A stretch of 39,319 nucleotides of DNA, taken from NCBI GenBank assembly GCA_027575765.1, contig JANBPT010000384.1:1-39319 (forward strand), read 5' to 3'. Origin of the DNA: Tieghemiomyces parasiticus (lineage: Eukaryota > Kickxellomycota > Dimargaritomycetes > Dimargaritales > Dimargaritaceae). Positions within the stretch are counted from its first letter, which is position 1; each line of letters starts with the position of its first letter. Below the pieces are notes generated by a model. That model did not search any database and was not told the origin of the DNA. It saw nothing but the letters and a program-made list of their open reading frames with translations. Shown here in pieces: positions 11,513 through 22,023 of the stretch. A program made the position numbers and the translations under genes.

Positions 11513-13624
11513 CTAGCTTAAAAACATCTGACGGTATCTCCGCGATAGTGGTGTAAAGCGCGGAATTTTCTGTTGGCAGTGGAATAGGAGGATGGCAAAA
11601 GCAGGAGCGGGTAGCAATGGCCACATTTGTGATTGGGTGGTTAGTAATACTGCACTGTGCGTGTGACTCCAAAGGCACTTGTTAATCTAAACCGAGGCGG
11701 GATGGGTATTTTGCAGCCCAAAGGCAGATAGCGAACCTTGCGAGGTTGGTTATGATATGCAGCAAGTGACGCCTGTCCACAACCACTGCTTATTCCTTGA
11801 TGGAGAGAAAGACGGTGGCCGGGCCTTACCCCCCACCTCCTCTACATCAAGTGAGGAACGGTAGCGCGGCTGTCAAATGACAGACCCTCATCACTGCCAA
11901 CGTAGGTTGGCGTTTAATTTTAGTCGCACTAGAAACTTACTCTCTCTTCGATGGGCAGGGCAATGTTGGCGCTGGCTTGGAGGGCGTCGATCCAGTATAT
12001 CATTTCCATGGAAGATACGCCCTGCAGGAGGAACTGGAGCCCGTCGGCGTGGACACGGAAGACGTGGCGTTTCTTATGGTAGTCGAGTGCCAGCCCGGCC
12101 TGGACCTTTTGCATATTGATGTTGTGAAGTGGAAGCGTATCCTAAGGTTGGTAAACGGTGAGGGCGAGTAATGGCAAGTAGGTGGGGGGATACAGGTTAG
12201 GGAATTGACCAGCTGCTGGGCGACAGGAGGAGGCAAGGCTGAGAGTCCTCACTGCGGAGGTGGTGTGCATGTGGGGGGATGAAAGGGGGGGGGGGTAAGC
12301 GGGACCGCCCCATTGCTTTTGGGACTCTCACTACCGATTCTTCAAGAGCGGTGTATTGAAGAAACAGTAGTCGGGTGATCAGCGGCCTCACCCCCTCCCC
12401 CCGCTGAACTCTAGAGCCCGATGCCTGGGTTTCATCTGGTAGCAAACATCCCAGTGTCTTCTGCAATTTACCTCAGGCGACCGTGGTTTCTTGGCGTAGA
12501 TGCGGAGGCAGGTGCCCCACAACTGAACGTAGCGGGTTCTGTGGCACATGGACATGGCGAGCAGATGAGATGGAGGGAAAAACATTTACGCCGGGGGGAG
12601 GGAGGTTAGACTGGGTCGGTGGTGTTTTGGGTGAGAGAAGCCTGTGTGCCACCTTGTCTCTCCCTATAGCGAGGGAAAAAAGCGAGCGCAGCCGATGCAG
12701 GGGAACGTATAGCGTGACTTACCTCCAAACGCGATGCTTGGAACGGGTGTCGTTATCGTCAAATTCCATCTTCATTTCCAGGGGGCCCTCCCGCTGGATG
12801 GTGCACACGTAGTCGGGCAGCGAGGTGTCGGAGTCATTACTCATCGTCGAATCGGTGGTGGCCTGGCGACGGTACCGTGGCGGGGCGACGTCCGGGTAGG
12901 TGCCTAGGGAGTAGCGATGCGTCCGGTGGCGCGCGGTGGTGCTGGCTGTCGCCGCGTCCTGGTGACGGTGGTAATTGTCGACGTTGCCATTGGTGGCGTG
13001 GGGTAGCAGTGCGGCGCCGGCGGGGACGTGCCAGGTGGTGGGACGGGCTGCACCTCGCGGGTGGGCGGCGGTGACGGTATAGGCGGGGGCCGGCGACGTC
13101 GAGGAGGAGACGGTGGCAGCGGAGGCGATGGACTGCGAGGAGAGTATCGGGTGGTGCTTAGGAAGGAGCGTGTACAGGGGCCGGTTCTCGTCGGCCTCGC
13201 CACCCGCCTCCTGGTCACTACTACTGTCGTCGTTGAAGGAGGTACCGCTCAGAGATACAGGGCTATCACTGCGAGCCGAGGGGGCGTGCATGGGGGAGGT
13301 GGCCCGGCCGGCCGAGTGGGAACCACCAACGATCGTGTCAGTGGGTGATACCAAGGGCCGGTTGTCCTCTTCATCGTCGTCGATGATGTCGCTGTAGTGG
13401 TCACCAAAGGGGACGAGGGAGACCGGCCGCTGCCTTTGAGGGACGGCTAGGGGGCTCGGGTGGTTGTAGGTATCGCGAGGCAGAGTGGCTGGTGGGGTTT
13501 GGCAAAAGGCTTGTGTCAGGTCGTGCTCCAGGTCTAGTAAACTGGGCTCCGTATCGCCCTTGCATGTAGGGGCCACCGGCGCCGGGTCCGGGTGGGGAGA
13601 GGGGTGATGCGTGGTGCCACCCAT
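11513..13624 (-). CDS. Fungal PH-domain protein, four exons
   Basis: Four exons on the minus strand: 13624-12723, 12538-12472 (67 bp), 12141-11941 and 11569-11513 (57 bp). The introns are 184, 330 and 371 bp, with donors GTAAGT, GTAAAT and GTAAGT and good pyrimidine tracts. The product is 408 residues. Residues 1 to about 270 are low-complexity and probably disordered. A pleckstrin-homology domain spans about 275-390: it begins LPDYVCTIQREGPLEMKMEF, continues SKHRVWRTRYVQLWGTCLRI and KKRHVFRVHADGLQFLLQ, and ends in the C-terminal helix carrying the invariant tryptophan (MIYWIDALQASANI). A basic tail follows (IPRFTPLSRRYRQ). This is the fungal PH family with the REG-x-L-x-x-K-x-E-F start and an ASANI-x-LP end. 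The likely role is phosphoinositide or protein binding at membranes; the ligand is unknown. Frame continuity across three introns within one domain makes the model strong. Confidence 0.9.
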
Positions 13625-15079
13625 CGTTGTGGTTGGTCGAGAGTGGGCAGGGTAGGTCAGGCAGTCAATTTTACCGCGTCTGCCAAAAATAAAAAGTTAT
13701 GAAGAGGGCGGGGAGAGGGTGTACAGTGACGTCAGCAAAGTGGGACTACGTGATATGGGACGGGTGTGGTGGTCAAGGGATAAAGGGACGCGGGTGAAGT
13801 GGAGGAGACGGGATACGCGTGCCTGGGTGCGGCAGGAGGTAAGTAAATGCGAACCGGAAGGCAATGCCGAAGGGGGCGGTGGCCGCCCGGGTCGTGGCGC
13901 AGAGGTGGTGCGAACAGGGAGGGCCGTGCAACGCAGAGGGACGCTGATGGCCCGAAGAATCGAAAGCCTTGGTCGGGATAAATAAACACACAGTAGAGAG
14001 AGAAGGAGAGTAGGGACCAACAGGATACTGCTCTAAAAATAGCCAAGTGGGCGCCGTAAAGAGCAATGTGCTACGTATACTGAAGACGGGGGAGGTTGGC
14101 AGGGTTCGGCTGAAGTCGCTGGCCGTGTACTTGAACAAAGGCTGCAACTGGTGAAATAGAAATTATCAGGGCAGAATAGTAGGGCGCAGGCCAAAAAAAA
14201 CCGATATTTAAAAGTCAAGAAAGAGGTGGTGGCACACATTATATATACTCTGGCCCAGTTGTCGCGCGGGCGGGTCAGGGGGGAAAAAGAAGTCAGGAGA
14301 TGTGGACGACGATAGGTGGAGGAGAGGAGATGGGGAGGCGCGGGTAGGAACGACGGGTATAAGCAATGCCGGGTGAACAGCCGTGACGACGACCACGACA
14401 CTCCCATTCGCTGTTTACTAGAGGGAGAAAGAAGGGTGACGAAACCGCCCCACAGGCTCCTCCCCCCTTTTTTCTTTCACCCGCCCCAAGCATTACATAA
14501 TTGTACCCGGGTATGGGAAATTGTCAACCAAAAAGTTGTGAGGATATTGCAGGGCTTTGAGTACGGTCGACCCCGTCTTAACCAATAGGTTGCCATTGTG
14601 TACGTTACCAGGCGGCCCGGCGCCGCCGTTGCCGTCGCTCTTCACAGCTCCCCGTCTCTAACCTTTGGACCGTGGATATTCCGAGCTGCACAGATGCCAG
14701 GCCTGTGGATGTACCGGATAAATCTCCCCGCCATTTAGTACCTGAGGAGAGGACGGGGGATGCTGACAGGCTGCCTTGTGGAACCGACACCTTGGTCCAT
14801 TTGGTCCGCTTCGTTCTGAGCACGGTGGCACGGTGGGAGAGCTGCACGCTTGGTCTGCCGACCTTTAGTCTGCAGCATCACTGAGGCAGGGGTCCGTCTG
14901 AGCCTAAAGGTCGTTGTGGGGAGGACCCGTGCGTGGGTGAAGGGGATGTGACAGTGAGTGGGTCTCGACTATAATGAACACCCAAGCCCCTATGCGCATA
15001 GCGCCGATAAGGGAAGGGCTTATGGTCGCTACATCTCTCGAATTTCTAGCGTAAAACCTTAGTGGTCAGGGGCAGCGAT

Positions 15080-15113
15080 GGGGGGGGGGGGGTGCTGCGC
15101 CCGCAGGGGGGGG
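15080..15113. repeat. Paired homopolymer G tracts
   Basis: Thirteen consecutive G residues at 15080-15092 and eight more at 15106-15113, separated by a short GC-rich spacer. They lie in noncoding DNA. G-rich tracts of this kind can form G-quadruplexes or be length-variable, but nothing nearby indicates a role. Confidence 0.7.
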
Positions 15114-16372
15114 TAGTCACTACCAGACGGCGTTACGCCCTCGGCCTCGAACTGTCCAAGGGCATTACTACTGGTCGAAGAGCGATATGTAGTCTTGTCA
15201 ACCTTACCCCTCCTACCAAAGCTGGGCGTATACAGTGGGCGAGCGAATAGACGATAGGAGACGGTGGTTGTCCTGGCGGTGTACCTGACTACGGCGCAGC
15301 GCGCGGGCAGGGCCTACGAGGCAGCGAGTAAGGAGGGAGGGGGAAGCGGCACTACCATGTTTGGGTGTGCAATCACTGTCGCTCTGATTTCGTTTTCTCG
15401 GGGCGAAGGCGTACCCCGCTGGATCAGACCTTGTGGGGAAGAGGTGGGTGGGGAGGGGGGATAGTGGTCCAAGCGGTAAGAAGTACACCACTGGTAGCTA
15501 AGGCGGCGACTCCGTGGGCTGGGCGAAGGGAAACGTCAGGAAACCCTACGTGGTCTTGTTGAAGATCTGCCCGGCCGCGTAACCATTTGCCATGCCCATT
15601 GCTCTGCAACTAGGATGCTCGGATAGCGCCCGACAGGCAAACGCTGGCGTGGATGGTAGAAAGAAGCTCCCACTTGCCATTGGATGGGCGTCGGCTCTCT
15701 CCTTTCGCTTTTCCCATATCGATAGCCCAGAGAGAGCTAACAAGGGTGGGTTTGGCCAACAGAGCCGCTCACACCATTATTCCTCTCTCCCTCTCTCTCT
15801 TGAGGGTCCTAATGCAGATAAGAACCGCTTGGGGCTCGCACGCTCATGTAGTAGCTATCACGACGTCCCGTCTGCAGAGAGCCACAAAAGTCAATCGATT
15901 TGTAAACGCCGAGGCCGGCGTGCGAAAGGCGGAGTATGGCACATGGCCTCGGAATTTTGGGTTTTTGGTGAGTCGCTGTAATATAAGTTTCTGGCAATCC
16001 TCTGCGTACCATAGCTCGAAACGGGCTTTCTTGGCACTTTGTAAGTTCGCCGTGCGTCCCCATATCTGACGGGTGGGCCCACCACCTCGTTGCCGAATTA
16101 TGGTTGATCGACACCCCATTAGGGTACTGCAGGGTTTTGAGGTTCTAATCTGACGTCAGTTAGGGCAATCATACGCGATTGCTTTAATATGGCGCTGAGG
16201 ACCCGAAAATATTGTAGTCACTGACCACCACCATCACCCTTCCTCCATGAAACATTCGCCCACTGGGGCTTGTTTACGTGCCTCCCTCATCTGCACGTCA
16301 CAGACCTCAATAACGACGGCCGCTGGGTAAGCCACAGCCACGGGCCATCGTATTGAGGAGGGAAGGGAACCT

Positions 16373-16400
16373 ACCGGTGACGTTGTCCCAGGTCACCGGT
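16373..16400. repeat. Perfect inverted repeat (9-bp arms, 10-nt loop)
   Basis: ACCGGTGAC at 16373-16381 is matched by its exact reverse complement GTCACCGGT at 16392-16400. It lies about 1 kb upstream of RBX1 in gene-free DNA. It could be a dyad protein-binding site or chance. Confidence 0.6.
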
Positions 16401-17432
16401 CAGGGATTCTTTCATCCTTACTTTTTCTAGCCGCAGAACGGCCTCCTAGCCTGCCAACCCACGCTGGAGCTCTCAAGCCGGATAATTTCCACCAAATCCT
16501 GTTAACCTTTATGCAGACTATATCGTTATATAGAGGCCGAATGATGCCCGTTGACCTTCATCCCCGAACTGCCCTATAGTTTGGTGGTCCAAAAATGTGA
16601 ACTGCTTGCATTGCAAAGCCAAGCCACAATGATCGGCGTGTCCCAATAGCGTGAGGACGCTTCGCAGATGGCGTGGAAGCGGCAATGTTTAGGCCTTTTC
16701 AGCAAAGCTTGAACCCTGGAAAGTTCAGCACGGGTGCTCAAGTACCAAGCTTCCCCTAGTTTGGTTGGCGGTGGCATATCCGAGAAGAGCGGCTTCACTG
16801 GTAGCCCGCCTCTTGAATATGGTAATCGTAGCCTACTCTAGTCGGTCGGACTCGGTCTCGACTTTCACTGGGTAACTGCATGGAAAGGCTATCCTGCCAA
16901 TCGTGAAGGGTTTATTTGGAACAAGCCACCGGGTCGTGCCGTACGCGCCGCTAGGCAAAAGTATCTAGTAGGAACTAAACGGGGAGGGCCGATGCGAGTC
17001 CTTTAGGTAGCGGTGCTGCTAGAAATGTCATTAGGGAAGGGCCTCTGGACCGCTGAACGTACGGAGACTTGTGGGCTTGCACGGCTTCTTCCAGCGGACT
17101 TGACGATGTATGTAAGCCGCCTTCCACCCAGCTGCCCGCCATGTTCTCGCTCTTCCACCTTCCAATTAAAATTCGGTAGGGGTGGGGAGGGAAGGGGTAA
17201 ACGATAGACTCATACGACCCAGCAGCTGGCACCGCAGCCCAAATCCCACCACTGGCTCAGCAGTGCACCATTCCATCAGCACGAGTTGCCCAGCTCTAGT
17301 TGTAATATCTTATTCTTGTTAGCATTTCCCCGTCTTTCTCTTTCCCCATTCCTACACGACAAGTCCGCTTCAGGCTGGTCCAATCACCGCTTGACCTTCC
17401 TGTGCAAGCCGTCCCCGCATTCAGCCCTCATC

Positions 17433-18658
17433 ATGTCGTCCATGGAAGTCGATAGCCCTTCCAAGCAGGCGGCCACCACTGCCGAGGCGAGCGGCAAGGC
17501 CGTACAGAAACGCTTCGAAGTAAAGGAGGTAAGTTGGGTCATCTTTTGGGAGGCGTTTTTAATCAATTAGCCTTGATCGGCGAGCCATGTCTTCCGCCCC
17601 AAGGTCATGAGGGGAAGGCAGTCGGTAGCGGATATTGTCGCTCACTCCTCTGTACCTGGTCCGCCTACAACCCCCCCTCTCCGTTGCCCAATCCAGTGGA
17701 ATGCCGTCGCCCTCTGGGCTTGGGGTAAGTATTTTTAACGGTATTAGAAGCCCTCGGTTGAAACCCCGACGCCGTCAGAGTTATGCACCTTGCCAACTCG
17801 TCTGGGTAGAATACCACAATCAGCATTACTCCGAAACCACTCGGTTCTACGTAGCCATACCGGCGTGTGCAGTGTACCTCTCGGCGAAGGTGGCCGGTCG
17901 TTACTAAGCGGTTGTGGCTATATGGCTCACCGTATCTCCTGGTTTGGCGCCACCTCCCATCCACTTCCACAGACATTCAAGTCGACAACTGTGCCATCTG
18001 CCGTAACCACATTATGGACCTTTGTAAGTAGCGATGATATACGCCGCGCTGGCCAATCCACTGTTTTGACTCCGCTCTACTCGTGTATGGTAGACAGTAC
18101 TAATACTCCCATGCCCATCATCGTGTCGGCCCGGATGCACACACACACACACACCTTACTGCTGTGCTTACCTTCATAGGTATCGAATGTCAGGCCAACC
18201 AGGCCTCCGCCACCAGTGACGAATGCAACGTCGCGTGGGGTATTTGCAACGTAAGCTGACGCCGTTCACTTCATGGTAGTTAAGAATCACGCTCCACAAG
18301 GCTTACGCCGGTAGCTGCACCTCAAGCTCAAGTCCGCCCCGTTTAACCCCTCGCATCTACCACTTGCATATCTATCACATGACCGTACCTATAGCACGCG
18401 TTCCACTTCCACTGCATTTCGCGGTGGCTTAAGACCCGCAAGGTGTGCCCGCTAGACAACCGCGACTGGGAGTTCCAAAAGTAAGTTGGCTAATCCACCC
18501 TATGCAATTTGTAGGCCAAGTTCCCGACCGCAAGAGCAAGTTATGGTTAAAGCATGCGCCTCGAGGGGCCATCCGAGTCCCAACTTACTACCTATATGGA
18601 TCTCTATCTAACCAAAACGCATCTCCGCTTTGCACACCACTACAGGTACGGCCGCTAA
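17433..18658 (+). CDS. RBX1: RING-box protein 1, RING-H2 subunit of cullin-RING ubiquitin ligases
   Basis: Six exons: 17433-17528, 17697-17724 (28 bp), 17973-18023, 18180-18250, 18395-18480 and 18646-18658 (13 bp). All donors are GTAAGT or GTAAGC and every junction restores a codon (for example TGG G|AC and CTT T|GT). The product is 114 residues, against 108 in human. An N-terminal tail [12 protein letters not shown] is followed by the cullin-binding strand [18 protein letters not shown], then the RING-H2 domain. The metal ligands are visible as CAIC (48, 51), C59, C62, C74, GICNHAFHFHC (C81, H83, H86) and C100-P-L-D103. The protein ends QKYGR, against QKYGH in human. Rbx1/Hrt1 recruits the E2 enzyme to SCF and other cullin ligases in nucleus and cytoplasm. 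It is an essential gene; no defect is visible. Confidence 0.97.
18138..18154 (+). repeat. CA-dinucleotide microsatellite in RBX1 intron 3
   Basis: An uninterrupted run of CA repeats about 17 bp long inside the intron between 18024 and 18179, close to the acceptor at 18179. It may be length-polymorphic. Confidence 0.8.
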
Positions 18659-20282
18659 ACAACTAGGTTACCAATCCGGCGGTAGCAGGTGACACGCCAA
18701 TTTCGTTGCGATGGATAATGTATACACCAATGCGTACCTCATGCCCTGAATTTCCGCCCGTCTCCGCCCTGTGTATTTTTCTCGACCTACATTTGGTCCG
18801 CTCCATGTTGGAGGGAGCTGAGCCTATTCATCGGTGAGATCGGGGCTAGCCCGTGGCTGTGCTGCACATCTTTACTTCGCATAATAAAACAGTGTACTTT
18901 TTTTCCCACTACCTGTGTATTGTTGGGTGAAACCACCGCATTGGAAACCGTCCCGAGTTGACGGGACGACAGGTGGAAACCGAGAGGGCTGCTGTACCAA
19001 TATATTGACCAGTAGCCACAGTTATTTCGAAGAAACGTTGGGCCAGCCAAGTCTTGCCTGCTCTCTACATACACATCACTGACACAGTACCATTGGGCAA
19101 GGGATTGTATCTGCCAGAATGGGAATCGGACTTCACTTTGGCAAGCACGGGCTTCGCTACCTACCCTTCTATCGTTGATGATTCTTCTCATGGTCATCAA
19201 AATCGGAGAGAGGGTCATGATGGGCACCAATATTGCTTACCAGCTGCAACGATGACAATCAGAGCAGCCCCCCCCCCTGCCTACATGGCCACCAAACCTA
19301 ACCATCCTCTTGACACCCGAAACTGTGGGAAAATCAATGCCGAAATATACCAGCCTAACTGATATCCCTTTACCCATATATATATATATTTCTGACCCTT
19401 AAGCCCTTACATATCCCCTGTAAACTGAAACACGGACCTCTCTAGCTATTCATCACGTACGGGTGTATCCACCACTTCACCAATTCACCTTCCTGCGCAT
19501 AGTATAACCATATTGTGTATACCGATTTCTACCTTCCAAGTGTGTACGACGTTCTGGTAGCCCTCTTTCGCTTACTACACTAAAGCTGTAGCATCTACTA
19601 CTCGATCTCACTTGTCGTATTCCATCGTTTATCTGGGTACAAATATTGATCTGAGAGGTGAGCATACGCAGTAGGGTTGGGCTCGGGGGGTTATAGAAGG
19701 TGGGAGAGTATTGTCTAAGAAAACTAACAGGGAAAGGTCAGTTAAAACATTATATCTGGTGGACAAGGTGGGGTGGTCAGAGTGATTACAAAGTTCGATC
19801 CTAACGGGGGCCCTTACACTCACTTTGGCCTTAATACCACCTTGCATCGTCAACGAGACGCCATGGGTCGTCTTAGTATATATCCTCAACCCCGCTGCGT
19901 AACTGGCGTAGCATCTCTGGCTTTGCAGGCCCAGCTGCTCTACATAAAGCTATCTGTATTTAACCAAGTCTTCTCTCCAATGACCCACAATGATTTACGT
20001 ACCTTACACCGCTAACTATCCAGGCTAGTGTTTGTTATTCCCTCCATTGCCCTACCGGCCCTTTCCGTATCAACCTTACTTTTCGTCCAGACCTCTTCCT
20101 CAAGCTAACATGACTGCCGCTGTAGTTTGTATTAAGGCCACGTCGCTCCAATTCTTATCTCGCAGACCGACGTTCCCTAAATTCGCCACCGCCTTTGACA
20201 GTTTTACGCTAAGTCACAAAAACCAAACTCGCCCCTCCCTTCCCTCTGTACCTCCGCAAAGCCCATACCGATTATATGACCA
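18659..20282. other. Intergenic region downstream of RBX1, no intact gene recognised
   Basis: Short frames occur on both strands without domains. A TA run lies at about 19376-19388. Acceptor-like sequences (pyrimidine tract plus CAG) at about 20090 and 20164 on the plus strand suggest that the left part of the cysteine-rich locus starting at about 20283 may extend into this region. Confidence 0.35.
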
Positions 20283-20760
20283 GGCTATGGTGACTTGGGC
20301 ACCTGCACTAATGACCTATGTTTCTTGTAATAAAGCCGCTGCAAGTCTGTCTATACTGTCGGCACCATTGACTCCTAGAATGGTTCTTGCACTGCAACCC
20401 CTCCCCTCCCAGCCTCTCATCGTTACGCTGTCCTCTCAGAGCACCGACGTTGACGAAGAGGTCAGTCCGACCAACGTGAGAGCTGGCAAGCCCTACGACG
20501 CTGACTCGACTTATCATCTTGGTGCCGACTACCTACAATAGGGTAACTGCGGCTCCGGTGAGCCCTGATGCAATGGTGGCTGGCAAGTAAGTGTCTGTAC
20601 CGATGACAGCGACGATGATTCCACTTCAAGGGTTGCGAGTACCGATGGTTCTTGCAATGCCAATATAGCCGGCGTCCTCCCCAGGTCCTGCTGTTTTAGG
20701 GGGGGGTTACTGTAGCTTGGGCACTGACTACTACCAGTCCGAACAGGCCAACCTACGCCC
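20283..20760 (+). pseudogene. Degenerate cysteine-rich secreted-type repeat gene (possibly chitin-binding-like), broken or intron-fragmented
   Basis: Cysteine-rich, repeat-bearing coding remnants lie on the plus strand. Motifs recur at irregular spacing: a CTTGGG/CTTGGT block coding LGT or LGADY at 20294, 20518 and 20716; a GGTTCTTGCA block coding G-S-C at 20382 and 20647; and a GCTGGCAAG block at 20482 and 20579. Readable pieces include GYGDLGTCTNDLC, GNCGSGEP, CNGGWQVSVCTDDSDDDS, DGSCNANIAG, then SCCF and GYCSLGTDYYQ. The CC and GYC spacing recalls hevein-type chitin-binding (CBM18) or other Cys-rich extracellular repeats. The frame carries a TAG at 20539, a TGA at 20566 and a net one-base shift at an 8-G run (20699-20706). 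Alternatively, the GTAAGT at 20587 could be a real donor in an intron-rich live gene. I cannot decide between these. Confidence 0.4.
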
Positions 20761-21339
20761 CATATTGTACTCGGCTCCGCAAGCCTAATCGCTATATACT
20801 TATTTCAACGCACTTCTTTTCTTACTAAGCGCAAGTCAGCCCGACCATCATCACTGAGTCTTGTAACTATATTATTTATAGAGGCATTGCATTTTTGTAA
20901 TGAACCCTGCAGCGTCATACACAGTGGGTACTGTGTGTATACCATCAGAAAAAAGTGATCACATTGAGCTTTCTAGGCATCCAGTCGTTGCTACGCCACC
21001 ATAAGCGAAATTCGACATTTACGGCCTAAAGTTTTGAGCGTTTGCTCGATTTATGTAAACAGTGCACAGGTCGAGCGGAGAAAGCGAAGTGAACTATCGT
21101 TTGCGAACTGGTGTGTTGCTATCCACTGGGGCTAGATTTGACAAAAAAAAAGGAAACTTTAGCAAGAAATGTGATATAACGGCCTACAGACGTAGCAACG
21201 CAACCAGGGGAGCACATAAAGCAAGGTAAGAGAGTAAAACCAATATAAACTACAGCGCCTAAGTGGGAAACAGGAACGAGAGGAATCGGAGAGGCAACCC
21301 CCGGCATAGATATTAAAGTCGAGCCCGCCCTCCAGGGCA
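20761..21339. other. Intergenic region, no gene recognised
   Basis: AT-richer DNA between the cysteine-rich locus and the 3' end of the JTB-family gene. A possible further decayed Cys-rich piece is readable near 20900-20945 (CNEPCSVIHSGYCVYT), too short to call. Confidence 0.35.
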
Positions 21340-22023
21340 TCACACTCGACCACCCCGTGGGCCCATACGGCGGTATTTTTGGTTCCGCACCACCCGACGA
21401 CGCCAGATGAGGATCATACAGGAGAGAATGGCGATGAAGACATTGAGAAACTGGATAAAAGGGGGCAAGGTGGAGAGCGTTTGAAGTTTGGCGAGAATTA
21501 GATGGTGTCATCTACCATATCGAGGTTTGAATGGTTTTCATATATATAATGTGGGAACCAGTAAGCTGGTCGCTCTGACACATAAATTACACTGCGAAGC
21601 GTGACTTACTTGGAATCTAAAGAAGGCCCACCGGGACACGGACCGGACCTGGTTACAAGGCTGATAGGTCGGAAGCAGTTCGGGATTCTGACGGTCGACG
21701 GGGACATGTGGGAGCCACTGGCAGCGTACGGCCTGTTTGCGGCCGGTGGCGGCACAGTACGCGGCCGAAACGGGGCTCGCAATCTCGTCGTCGGTACAAG
21801 GCTGGCACACCCCCACCGACTCGCAGTGGTACAGGTCGGACTCGAGAGGCGGGGCAACCGGGGGTGGCGGAATGGGAGGGGCGGGGACACCTGAGGCCGG
21901 TGGTGAAGTCAGCGGGGATTCTGCGGTCGTGTCGGCTTGGGTCATGGTGGAGGTGAAGAGGGCTAGGCAGATGTAGAGCATCCACGGTAGGTTCAGCCTG
22001 GCTAGGCCAGATGGTAACCGCAT
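21340..22023 (-). CDS. JTB: JTB-family single-pass membrane protein
   Basis: Two exons on the minus strand: 22023-21610 and 21450-21340, with a 159-bp phase-0 intron (CAA|GTAAGT, TATCCAG acceptor). The product is 174 residues. Residues 1-30 are a signal peptide (hydrophobic MLYICLALFTS core, cleavage after TQA). Residues 35-62 are a proline-rich stalk. Residues 67-123 are an ectodomain with six cysteines (67, 73, 76, 90, 101, 123), including CQPCTDDEI, AYCAATGRKQAVRCQ and YQPC. Exon 2 encodes one transmembrane helix (FLNVFIAILSCMILIW) and a strongly basic tail (RRRVVRNQKYRRMGPRGGRV). The pattern of signal peptide, C-x-x-C-x-x-x-E, C-x-x-x-G, C, single TM and short basic tail matches the JTB family; human JTB is linked to mitochondria, cytokinesis and TGF-beta responses. 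An upstream in-frame ATG exists but would bury the signal peptide. A GTAAGT at about 22478 and an acceptor at about 22046 on the minus strand hint at a 5' UTR intron. Confidence 0.82.

Larger units (their letters stand above)
13625..17432. other. Long intergenic region (3.8 kb), no gene recognised
   Basis: Divergent DNA between the PH-domain gene (minus) and RBX1 (plus). Frames such as plus 15592-15981 and minus 16574-16798 have no domain and no consistent splice partners. A 13-G run lies at 15080-15092 and an 8-G run at 15106-15113. A perfect 9-bp inverted repeat is at 16373-16400. TATA-like sequence occurs near 14239-14246, but no coding start follows convincingly. A C/T-rich stretch at 17320-17420 precedes the RBX1 ATG and is probably its initiator region. 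Confidence 0.4.

Noticed and set aside
11641..11841. Alternative last exon of the PH-domain gene after an acceptor at 11842
   Set aside because: In frame, but the tail has no resemblance to PH-family ends; the acceptor at 11570 has a far better pyrimidine tract and yields the expected basic tail.
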